Shown: positions 1 to 5,450 of the stretch, in pieces | How positions within the stretch are numbered: the stretch's first letter is position 1 | How the letters are laid out: each line of letters begins with the position of its first letter | Assembly: GCA_934623455.1 (NCBI GenBank) | Contig: CAKTVK010000107.1 | Span: 1-6,584, forward strand | Direction of reading: 5' to 3' | Origin: an uncultured Eggerthellaceae bacterium | GTDB taxonomy: Bacteria; Actinomycetota; Coriobacteriia; Coriobacteriales; Eggerthellaceae | DNA: 6,584 nt | Made by a program: the position numbers and the translations under genes | The notes under the pieces: model-generated | Database searches by the model: none | The model's input: the letters and a program-made list of their open reading frames with translations, nothing else | Told to the model about the DNA's origin: nothing

Positions 1-1
1 G

Positions 2-814
2 AAAAGCAATCCAAACCAGGTGGTTTTGAACGTGTCGGGCGGCGTGGTCACCGCAACGTTTTACATGTCTGGTGCGTACACCGCGCTGTATTTTGGAACG
101 GCAGACCAGGCGGCCGCTCTTGCGCCTGCGGACGGCCTGACGCCTTCGCCTTCTTACTTTACCGATGGCAACGATTCATACGATACGGGTCACGGTCCTT
201 TTACGGTGCAGCTGGCCTCGCTGAACACGTCGTTCCAGTTCGCAGTGTATAACGGTGGCACGAAAGGTACGGCAGGCGGTGTGTGGTACAACCGCCTGGG
301 CTCGGTTATTATCACGAACGATTTTGCGGAAGCGCACGTCATGGGCGTGTTGCCCGATCCCACGCCAAGCCCCGACCCTGATCCGGATCCCGATCCTGGC
401 AGTGGCGGCAATGGTGGTACGGGCGGCTCGGGAAGCGGGGAGTCGAACAACAACAACGCATCGGGCGGCGAAGAGCAAAACGAGCAGCAGCAGACTCCCG
501 AAGAGCAACAGGAGAATCAGGAAGGCGAAGGCGGTGACCAGCAGGAAAGCACAGCTGGTTCCGTGATGCGCGGAAAGCGTATTACCATCGTGAACGCCGA
601 TGACGAGAAGGGCAGCAATTCGCAGACGGTGCTTGATGGCGATCTGCTTTCGCTTGAAGGCTTAACCCCTGCTCAAGTGGCTGCAATTTCTGGTGCACTT
701 GCGGTTTTGGCGGGCGCTGTCGCATTTATCGTGCGCTTCTTCCTGCAGAAACGCGGCGGCCCCTTGGTGGAAGACCGGCCGCCGTCGGATGACCGGCCGC
801 CATCGAGCGACTAA
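2..814 (+). CDS. C-terminal part of a large cell-surface protein with spacer and membrane anchor (5' truncated)
   Basis: The reading frame is open to the window edge, so the start is missing; 270 codons remain. An internal GTG at 20 has no convincing ribosome binding site and is unlikely to be the true start. The first ~110 residues look like an extracellular beta-sandwich domain: alternating hydrophobic strands with 'YTALYFGTADQAA' near the front and 'GGVWYNRLGSVII' near the end. This resembles a domain I recall repeated in Coriobacteriia and clostridial surface proteins that carry a 'YLY.GT.EEA...WYDR' pattern. A long low-complexity spacer follows (about 353-550): a Pro-Asp run, then Gly/Ser/Asn, then Glu/Gln-rich. 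After a short globular stretch there is one hydrophobic helix (about 677-745) ending in Arg/Lys and a short Pro/Asp-rich tail. This fits a membrane-anchored protein whose binding domain is held out through the wall. Its position just upstream of the ExbB-like/DUF2149 pair suggests it is the receptor or capture component. The ligand is unknown; haem or a corrinoid is an inference. It could also be the tail of a membrane-anchored CobN-like chelatase. Confidence 0.75.
   Translation, partial: KSNPNQVVLNVSGGVVTATFYMSGAYTALYFGTADQAAALAPADGLTPSPSYFTDGNDSYDTGHGPFTVQLASLNTSFQFAVYNGGTKGTAGGVWYNRLGSVIITNDFAEAHVMGVLPDPTPSPDPDPDPDPGSGGNGGTGGSGSGESNNNNASGGEEQNEQQQTPEEQQENQEGEGGDQQESTAGSVMRGKRITIVNADDEKGSNSQTVLDGDLLSLEGLTPAQVAAISGALAVLAGAVAFIVRFFLQKRGGPLVEDRPPSDDRPPSSD
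353..550 (+). repeat. Low-complexity spacer coding region (Pro-Asp, Gly/Ser, Glu/Gln)
   Basis: Within the first gene, this stretch encodes a compositionally biased linker of about 66 residues. It moves from 'PDPTPSPDPDPDPDP' through a Gly/Ser/Asn-rich part to a Glu/Gln-rich part. Such spacers typically carry surface domains across the peptidoglycan. The Pro-Asp part is encoded by near-repeats of 'cc(c/g)ga(c/t)'. Confidence 0.75.
773..808 (+). repeat. Tandem 18-bp duplication at the end of the surface-protein gene
   Basis: Two adjacent 18-base units (773-790 and 791-808) both begin with 'gaccggccgcc' or 'gaccggccgcca'. They encode DRPPSD and DRPPSS just before the stop codon. The first twelve bases differ at only one position, which points to a recent in-frame duplication in the cytoplasmic tail. 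Confidence 0.8.
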
Positions 815-853
815 CCGTTGGCATCCCAATATGGCGCTGCGATTGTTGAATGT

Positions 854-881
854 TTGACCGACGATCGACCAGGGCTTTACT
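854..881 (+). promoter_or_regulatory. Candidate sigma-A-type promoter for the ExbB-like/DUF2149 pair
   Basis: TTGACC at 854-859 matches the -35 consensus at five of six positions. After a 16-base spacer, TTTACT at 876-881 matches four of six -10 positions. It lies in the 132-base gap before the ExbB-like gene and would start transcription near 888, just before an inverted repeat. The -10 is weak, so the pair may instead be read through from the upstream gene. Confidence 0.35.
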
Positions 882-891
882 GATGAAACAA

Positions 892-922
892 CGATTCGCA
901 CGTAACGCAATAACGCGAATCG
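892..922 (+). promoter_or_regulatory. Inverted repeat in the leader of the ExbB-like gene
   Basis: CGATTCGC at 892-899 and GCGAATCG at 915-922 are perfect 8-base reverse complements separated by 15 bases. They could form an RNA hairpin in the leader or a two-half-site operator next to the candidate promoter. The repeat ends 9 bases before the ribosome binding site at 932-938 and does not cover it. No T-run follows, so it is not a standard terminator. Confidence 0.5.
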
Positions 923-946
923 AACTGGCTTGAAAGGATATGTTCC

Positions 947-1639
947 ATGCTTGTCAAATTGATGCACACCATTTCTAGTGCGCTGCATGACCCCGTAATT
1001 GTGCTGCTTATTGCGCTAACTGTGCTGGTAGTGGCGCTGCTGGGCATGCTTATCGCGGAATTTTTCACCGAGCGTCGCTACTTTAAATTGTCGCTTCCCG
1101 TTTTGATTGACGATCTTTCTACGACCGATAATCCAGAGGCGGCTATCAGCGAAAGCGCGCTGCTGTGGCGTCAGAAGAAACGCCTGTTGGAGCTTTTGAA
1201 GCACCCGCAGGCAAGCGATGCCGCACGCGAGAGCTTGGCGGTGAACATTGTTGCGCAGGAGCAGACGCTCTATGACAAGCGCGTGAAGGTGACCGACCTT
1301 ATTGCAAAGGTTTCTCCCATGTTGGGCCTGATGGGAACGTTGATTCCGCTGGGTCCTGGCATTGCGGCGCTGGAAGAAGGCGCGCTGGACATTTTGTCGA
1401 AGAGCTTGCTTACCGCATTCGATACCACGGTTTTAGGTTTGGTTGTTGCTGCAGTGGCGCTGCTGATTTCGACTATCCGCAAGGGTTGGTACGTGCAGTA
1501 CATGGCGGCGTTCGAAGCTGCATGCGAGTGCGTGTTGGAAAAGGCGAACGAGCAGGCAGCTTGTGGCTCCGCCGATGATGCTACCCGTGCGATTCCCCGC
1601 GTTGCTGCTCGCGAAGCCGCAGGTGATAGCCGTGCTTAG
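947..1639 (+). CDS. MotA/TolQ/ExbB-family proton channel subunit
   Basis: This 230-residue protein has three hydrophobic helices at about 17-40, 119-141 and 155-178, with a cytoplasmic segment of some 80 residues between the first two. That is the topology of ExbB/TolQ. The second helix carries 'SPMLGLMGTLIPLGPGI' (123-139), the family signature of Pro, then Gly-Leu-x-Gly-Thr, then Gly-Pro. The third begins 'LTAFDTTVLGL' (155-165), equivalent to the small/Thr-rich 'L..AL.TT..GL' motif of the channel. A clear GAAAGGA ribosome binding site at 932-938 sits 8 bases before the ATG. Known members form a pentamer around ExbD/TolR/MotB partners and convert proton motive force into movement. Here the partner is almost certainly the DUF2149 gene that overlaps its end. 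The C-terminal ~30 residues are Ala/Arg/Glu-rich and look like an unstructured tail. In a Gram-positive setting it cannot serve a TonB receptor; a role with surface or membrane uptake proteins is inferred. Confidence 0.88.
   Translation: MLVKLMHTISSALHDPVIVLLIALTVLVVALLGMLIAEFFTERRYFKLSLPVLIDDLSTTDNPEAAISESALLWRQKKRLLELLKHPQASDAARESLAVNIVAQEQTLYDKRVKVTDLIAKVSPMLGLMGTLIPLGPGIAALEEGALDILSKSLLTAFDTTVLGLVVAAVALLISTIRKGWYVQYMAAFEAACECVLEKANEQAACGSADDATRAIPRVAAREAAGDSRA
1621..1634 (+). promoter_or_regulatory. Ribosome binding site and GTG start of the DUF2149 gene
   Basis: AGGTGAT at 1621-1627, inside the end of the ExbB-like gene, matches the core of the anti-Shine-Dalgarno complement. It is followed by GTG at 1632, four bases later. 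The upstream alternatives in the same frame (GTG 1563, ATG 1575/1578) lack such a site and would create a long overlap, so 1632 is preferred. Confidence 0.7.
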
Positions 1640-1949
1640 GCGTCATCACAGCATTTCGTTGAACCGTGTAGGTGCAACATCAAGCAGCATGGGTATGGGC
1701 GGCAGTGATGTTGACCCCAATTCGTCGCTTACGAATATCGCCGACTGCATGCTTGTGCTTATGCTGGGGTTTCTGATTGCGCTGGTGGCACGCTATAACA
1801 TTGACTTAGTGCCCCAGGAAGACAAAGTGACTGGCATCGAAGTGAACATGGATGCCGATGGCGATGGTGTGATTGACGAGAATTACACGAATGCCGGTAA
1901 TGTGTATTATGATTCTGCCACAGGTAACTATTACCTGGTAGAAGAGTAG
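1632..1949 (+). CDS. DUF2149 family protein, ExbD-like partner of the channel subunit
   Basis: With the GTG start at 1632 the product is 105 residues and the gene overlaps the ExbB-like gene by 8 bases, a sign of translational coupling. A short basic N-terminus with a Gly/Ser/Met-rich part leads into 'SLTNIADCMLVLMLGFLIALVARY' territory (32-55), one membrane helix. The Asp at 38 followed by 'CMLVLMLGF' mirrors ExbD/TolR, where an Asp at the start of the single helix carries protons. The following ~50 residues should lie outside the cell and end in a Tyr-rich 'VYYDSATGNYYLVEE', like the C-terminus of DUF2149 proteins I recall from methanogens and anaerobes. Residues 74-85 form a DxDxDGxID segment resembling an EF-hand/calcium loop, except that position 12 is Tyr. 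Inferred role: stator or force-transmitting partner of the ExbB-like ring. A longer form starting at 1563 (128 residues) is possible but less likely. Confidence 0.8.
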   Translation: MLRRHHSISLNRVGATSSSMGMGGSDVDPNSSLTNIADCMLVLMLGFLIALVARYNIDLVPQEDKVTGIEVNMDADGDGVIDENYTNAGNVYYDSATGNYYLVEE

Positions 1950-1978
1950 TTTCGGCACGTTCCGCTGCGGGCGCTTGG

Positions 1979-2036
1979 CGGCTCGACGGCGCGGCGGCGA
2001 GCCGTGGCGTGGATGCGCGCCGCGGTGTGCGGCGCG
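1979..2036 (+). terminator. Two consecutive GC-rich hairpins after the DUF2149 gene
   Basis: The first pairs CGGCTCG (1979-1985) with CGAGCCG (1998-2004) around a 12-base loop. The second pairs CGCGCCGC (2016-2023) with GCGGCGCG (2029-2036) around a 5-base loop. Neither is followed by a T-run, so if they end transcription it would be in the U-poor manner often inferred in high-GC Gram-positives. They could also be leader structures for the next gene. The rest of 1950-2120 shows no coding signal I trust. Confidence 0.4.
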
Positions 2037-2112
2037 GCGGGACTACGGGACCGCGCTGTCTGGCATGTAACGAACGAAGAAGTAAGGAAGAACCATCGCT
2101 CAGAAATTCTCA

Positions 2113-2154
2113 GAAGGAACGTGCACGTGGCAGCTTCTCGTAGCTGCTCCTTTT
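2113..2154 (+). other. Displaced start region of the dockerin gene (one frame off)
   Basis: GAAGGA at 2113-2118 is a strong ribosome binding site, 8 bases before GTG at 2127. Translation from that GTG gives MAASRSCSF up to 2153, an Arg-containing beginning suited to a signal peptide. It then becomes implausibly Cys-rich and stops at 2249. Skipping one base in the TTTT run at 2151-2154 joins it to the dockerin-gene frame, giving '...SRSCSF|ARLAVALAVTALAF...', a textbook signal peptide. This implies an indel (natural or sequencing) or +1 slippage. Confidence 0.5.
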
Positions 2155-2178
2155 GCGCGCCTTGCTGTTGCGCTCGCG

Positions 2179-3120
2179 GTGACTGCGCTTGCTTTCGTGG
2201 CGGCGATTTCCGTTTTTGTTGCGCCGATGTCTTCCGCCTATGCGGATGAGCCTCAAGACACGCGTGCGTTCACGCAGCGGGTGGTAGCAGCGCAGCCGGT
2301 GCTCACGGTGGGGCAGCAAGCGACAATTGACGTGCGTTTGACCTGCGACACCTTTGAGGAATATCCCATGTACGCGTATGCGTCTACGATTTGCATTGAT
2401 ACGAACGTTCTGCGCATCGATGCCGTTCAAACGCGTAAAGGCGTGGATGCCTTCGTTAAAGATCATGCTTTCACCGACGACAAGCAGGGCTGGTCCGATG
2501 TGGTGATCAACTTCCTGTCGCGCAAGTTATCAGGCGAAACGTGGCAGCAGAACGAAACAGTGGTCACGCTTGTGGTCACGCCGGTGGCAGCGGGAAATGC
2601 GAGTGTTTACACGGGGCGCGTGAACATCTCCAATAAAACGGGCATGTCGCATATGCCGTGCACGCTGGTCAACCTTACCGCGCCGGTCAGTGAGCCACTG
2701 CCGCTTTCCATCGAAAGCTCTCCGTACACTTCTGCAAGCAGCTTCGCTTTGGTTGCTTATTCTGAAACCGTCCCCGAAGGATTCGTGCCTTGTTTTGCAG
2801 GCAGTTCGTTCGCTTGGGATGGAAATCGCTTTGTCGCGCTTGTTGACTCAACAACGTTTCCCCAGCTCAAAAGCACGGATTTCACCCTGGAAGAGCGCGT
2901 GCCAACAAACATGGTACGGGGCGACGCGAACGGCAACGGAACCGTGAACATCATCGATACCCAAATTGCCTACGACGTGGCGCGCGGCGCCTTCGCCGAC
3001 TTCTCCACGCTGCCCATGCTGGGCTGGCTTTCTTGTGACATGAACGGCGATGGACGCGTGGATGCGGCCGATGCCTTCGCTATTCAGGCGACGGCTCTGT
3101 TGAAAGAGATGTTCGCTTAA
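2179..3120 (+). CDS. Exported cohesin-like/dockerin protein
   Basis: From the first standard in-frame start (GTG 2179) the product has 313 residues. It begins with a hydrophobic signal peptide ending 'SSAYA|DEP' (cut after residue 22), but this start has no ribosome binding site and no basic N-region. The true start is probably at 2127 across a frame break. Residues ~38-170 form a beta-rich domain with cohesin-like features: 'LTVGQQATIDVRL', then 'CIDTNVLRIDAV', then 'NETVVTLVVTPVAAG'. A second region (~171-245) has no fold I recognise. The C-terminus (247-309) is a type I dockerin with two calcium loops: D249-N251-N253-G-N257-D260 and D287-N289-D291-G-D295-D298. Dockerins bind cohesins, so the protein could attach to a cohesin-bearing surface partner or self-associate. 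No catalytic domain is visible, so a cellulosome enzyme is unlikely. It lies 229 bases after the DUF2149 gene and may share its uptake role; that link rests on position only. Confidence 0.75.
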   Translation: MTALAFVAAISVFVAPMSSAYADEPQDTRAFTQRVVAAQPVLTVGQQATIDVRLTCDTFEEYPMYAYASTICIDTNVLRIDAVQTRKGVDAFVKDHAFTDDKQGWSDVVINFLSRKLSGETWQQNETVVTLVVTPVAAGNASVYTGRVNISNKTGMSHMPCTLVNLTAPVSEPLPLSIESSPYTSASSFALVAYSETVPEGFVPCFAGSSFAWDGNRFVALVDSTTFPQLKSTDFTLEERVPTNMVRGDANGNGTVNIIDTQIAYDVARGAFADFSTLPMLGWLSCDMNGDGRVDAADAFAIQATALLKEMFA

Positions 3121-3169
3121 TCGGGTCAAGGATCGAAGAAGGCAGTGTTGCTACACGCTCCATCTCCGC

Positions 3170-3197
3170 CGAATCGGGGGCTCGCCCAGCCGAGTCG
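3170..3197 (+). terminator. GC-rich hairpin after the dockerin gene
   Basis: CGAATCGG (3170-3177) pairs with CCGAGTCG (3190-3197) with one mismatch. An inner GGG/CCC pair (3178-3180 with 3185-3187) closes a CTCG loop. It begins 50 bases past the stop codon and before the next promoter, where a terminator is expected. The absence of a T-run keeps confidence moderate. Confidence 0.4.
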
Positions 3198-3259
3198 CAT
3201 GTCGGCCCTGTCGAATTAGCGTGGGGAAATCCTGATAATCGTTTCTGCTGTTTTGCCCG

Positions 3260-3268
3260 TGCTATACT
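3260..3268 (+). promoter_or_regulatory. Extended -10 promoter of the LCP gene pair
   Basis: TGC followed by TATACT (3263-3268) is an extended -10 element matching TATAAT at five of six positions. No good -35 hexamer is seen at 16-18 bases upstream, which is usual for extended -10 promoters. Transcription would start near 3275, giving a leader of about 55 bases. A 5-base inverted repeat, TCACG (3270-3274) and CGTGA (3286-3290), spans the expected start and might be an operator, though it is short. Confidence 0.55.
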
Positions 3269-3329
3269 GTCACGGTGCTTTTTTGCGTGAACTATCAGCG
3301 TTTATGACCTAAAGGGAAGGAACTGCGGA

Positions 3330-5405
3330 ATGAAACAAATACAGAGACGGTTGCGCTCGCGCAAGGCGTTAGTTGCAGCGGCGCTAGTTGCGGTCTGCTG
3401 TATTTCGGTTGCAGGAACTGCGTGCACATCGAACGCGGCATCAAGCGAGGCTTCATCGAGTGCATCGAGCGCTTCGAGCGCGACGGAAACGCTGAGCACC
3501 ATCGAGCGTGTTGCGGGTAATGCATCGGTCGATACCGCCGTGAGCAGTTCCCAGGCGGCCTTTCCCCAGAGAAGCGAATACGTCGTTCTTGCGCGCGATG
3601 ACGACTACAAGGACTCCATGAGTGCTACGGGCCTCGCAGGCGCCTATGATGCTCCCATTCTGCTTACAAATCGAACGGCAATGTCGGCGCAAACGCTCAA
3701 GGAAATTGATCGCCTGGGGGCAAAGACGGTCTTCCTTATTGGCGGAAGCAGTGCTGTTTCCCCTGATGTCGAAGGTGTTTTGACCGAGGCGGGCGTTAAG
3801 GTGCAACGCGTTTTCGGCAATGACGCAAGCGGTACCTCGGTGGCGTGCGCCAAGATGATTGAAGCGAAAGACGGCGGCCGCAACAAGCAGGACACGGCCA
3901 TTGTGGCAACGTCCATTGATTTTGCCGACGCGCTTTCCGTTTCTTCCTACGCCTATAAATACCATGTTCCGATTTTCATTGTGACCAGCAAAGATTCGTC
4001 CGATGGCGACCGCGTTCTGCGCGCTGATGCACGCGCCATGATTGACGCGTATGAAAACATGCTTGTTCCCGGTGGTCCCGGCGCGTTGCCAACGTCTTCC
4101 GTTGAGGATATTTGGGAAGATAAAGTGACGCGCATTTTCGGTTTGACCGGCTACGATACTTCAGTTGCGGTTGCTAAGAAGATGATGGCCGACGGCCTGC
4201 TAAAGGGCTCGGCTGTTGGCGTTGCGAATGGCACAGCAGACGCGAAGGGCGTTGATGCTCTGACCGCTTCCGCGCTTTTGGCGAAAAACGATGCGCCTTT
4301 GGTTTTGGTCGAAGGCACCACCAGCACGGTTGCTGCGAACGCCTTCATCGGCGATAACAGCAAGGCGTTCGATAAAGCGTTCGTCTTCGGCGGCACGGCT
4401 GTTTGCCCTGATAGCCTGATAAGCGAGATTGACAAGGCGCTGCGTGGTGTGGTGCATTACGTGGCGGTTATTGGCTCGGATTATTGGACGTCTTCCAAGA
4501 CGAAGCTTCATCTTCAGGGTTCCGACCTTATGATGCTGATGCGCGTTGATACCGAAACGGCCACGGTCTCGTTCCTGAGCGTGCCGCGCGATACCTATTA
4601 TGTGCAGAAGGGCGACGATTTCCAGCCGAATTATCCGGGCGAGACGTGCTCCAACTGTTCTGGCAAAACGTGGTATAAGGCAAATTACGCTTTCCATTAT
4701 GGCTACTATCAGGCAAAAAGCGATGGTGCCGATCATGCTCAGGCAACGAATGCCGGTGCTGTGAAGGCATGCGAAGCTATAAGCGAGATTACGCAAGTTG
4801 GCGTTACCGATTACGTTGTGTGTGACCTGATGACGTTCCAGAAGATTATCGACCTGATTGGCGGCTTGCAGATTGACTTGCCGTACGACATCGATTACTT
4901 CTTCTACGATAAATCTCACGAAGATGTTCATTTGGACGCTGGCGAGCAAACGCTGGACGGCTTTAACTCGATGGTTGCTGCGCGTAGCCGCGTTTCGTAT
5001 CGCGAATATGGATTGGACGAGGATGCCACGCGTCAGGTGGTGGATCGTCAGATGTTCGGCAACCTGATCAAGGCAGCGCTTAATTCCGATAAGATTGGCA
5101 TGGGTAGCACGGGCGACCTGCTGAATAAGCTGGTGTCGAGCGGTCTTGTTGAGACGAACATTAGCAGTGCCGACATTACCGAATGGGGCAATGCGCTGCA
5201 GGCGAATAAGAGCAACTTGATTATGCAGAGCGCAAGCGGTCCTTACGAGGTGAACCGCTATCAGCTGCCTGAGCTGGGGTCCGATAAGGAAGGAAGCGTT
5301 CAGACGCTGGTCGATTACGATCAGGCCGCTTATCTGGCCATCGCTCAGGAATTCTGCTCGGGAGCGCCTATGGATAGCGCGTTCGACGCGAAAACGCGGA
5401 ATTAG
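3330..5405 (+). CDS. Probable lipoprotein fusing three CWB2 repeats to an LCP transferase domain
   Basis: The product has 691 residues. AAGGGAAGGAA at 3312-3322 is the ribosome binding site before ATG 3330. Residues 1-31 are an export signal (Arg/Lys-rich start, hydrophobic core) ending 'GTAC', a permissive lipobox at Cys32, followed by a Ser/Ala-rich linker to ~55. Three cell-wall-binding repeats (CWB2, PF04122 type) follow at about 59-155, 159-256 and 267-370. Each has 'R(V/I)(A/F)G', an 'ATS.DFADALS'-like segment and 'hhhhGG...(V/L)..'. The LCP domain spans ~377-585: 'VIGSD' (380-384), 'SDLMMLMRVD' (398-407), 'LSVPRDT' (416-422), 'IGGLQIDLPYDIDY' (510-523), 'AARSR' (550-554) and R568/R573. 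LCP enzymes move lipid-linked glycans or teichoic-type polymers onto peptidoglycan outside the membrane. CWB2 triplets bind anionic wall polymers. The Arg usual before 'SD' is Gly397 here, and a CxxC pair (440/443) lies in an insertion. The LCP gene 45 bases downstream is probably co-transcribed. The family call is firm; the substrate is unknown. Confidence 0.9.
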   Translation: MKQIQRRLRSRKALVAAALVAVCCISVAGTACTSNAASSEASSSASSASSATETLSTIERVAGNASVDTAVSSSQAAFPQRSEYVVLARDDDYKDSMSATGLAGAYDAPILLTNRTAMSAQTLKEIDRLGAKTVFLIGGSSAVSPDVEGVLTEAGVKVQRVFGNDASGTSVACAKMIEAKDGGRNKQDTAIVATSIDFADALSVSSYAYKYHVPIFIVTSKDSSDGDRVLRADARAMIDAYENMLVPGGPGALPTSSVEDIWEDKVTRIFGLTGYDTSVAVAKKMMADGLLKGSAVGVANGTADAKGVDALTASALLAKNDAPLVLVEGTTSTVAANAFIGDNSKAFDKAFVFGGTAVCPDSLISEIDKALRGVVHYVAVIGSDYWTSSKTKLHLQGSDLMMLMRVDTETATVSFLSVPRDTYYVQKGDDFQPNYPGETCSNCSGKTWYKANYAFHYGYYQAKSDGADHAQATNAGAVKACEAISEITQVGVTDYVVCDLMTFQKIIDLIGGLQIDLPYDIDYFFYDKSHEDVHLDAGEQTLDGFNSMVAARSRVSYREYGLDEDATRQVVDRQMFGNLIKAALNSDKIGMGSTGDLLNKLVSSGLVETNISSADITEWGNALQANKSNLIMQSASGPYEVNRYQLPELGSDKEGSVQTLVDYDQAAYLAIAQEFCSGAPMDSAFDAKTRN

Positions 5406-5450
5406 CATTTAGCGCTTGGTTAGTTACAGGAAGTACTCAGGAGTAGTTTG

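Noticed and set aside
176..508. Minus-strand open frames opposite the surface-protein gene
   Set aside because: They are shadows of the Pro-Asp/Gly-Ser low-complexity coding stretch and have no start signals.
773..808. Possible short CRISPR-like or attachment-site repeat
   Set aside because: It is a two-copy, in-frame coding duplication with no spacers and no nearby integrase.
1563..1631. Longer N-terminus for the DUF2149 protein starting at GTG 1563
   Set aside because: It would overlap the ExbB-like gene by 77 bases, lacks a ribosome binding site, and the extra residues look like out-of-frame translation; GTG 1632 has AGGTGAT in front of it.
2004..2249. Cys-rich 81-codon open frame, possible small Cys-rich peptide
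   Set aside because: The Cys codons arise from reading Ala/Leu/Val codons of the signal peptide out of frame; only its short segment from GTG 2127 to about 2153 is thought to matter, as the displaced start of the dockerin gene.
3270..3290. TCACG...CGTGA inverted repeat around the expected transcription start of the LCP pair
   Set aside because: Only 5 base pairs with an 11-base gap; this length occurs by chance too easily to list as an operator on its own.
4200..5408. 402-codon open frame on the minus strand inside the CWB2-LCP gene
   Set aside because: It is a full antisense shadow of a gene with clear domain motifs; its translation is Arg/His/Ile-rich without recognisable motifs, as expected from GC-biased codon use.
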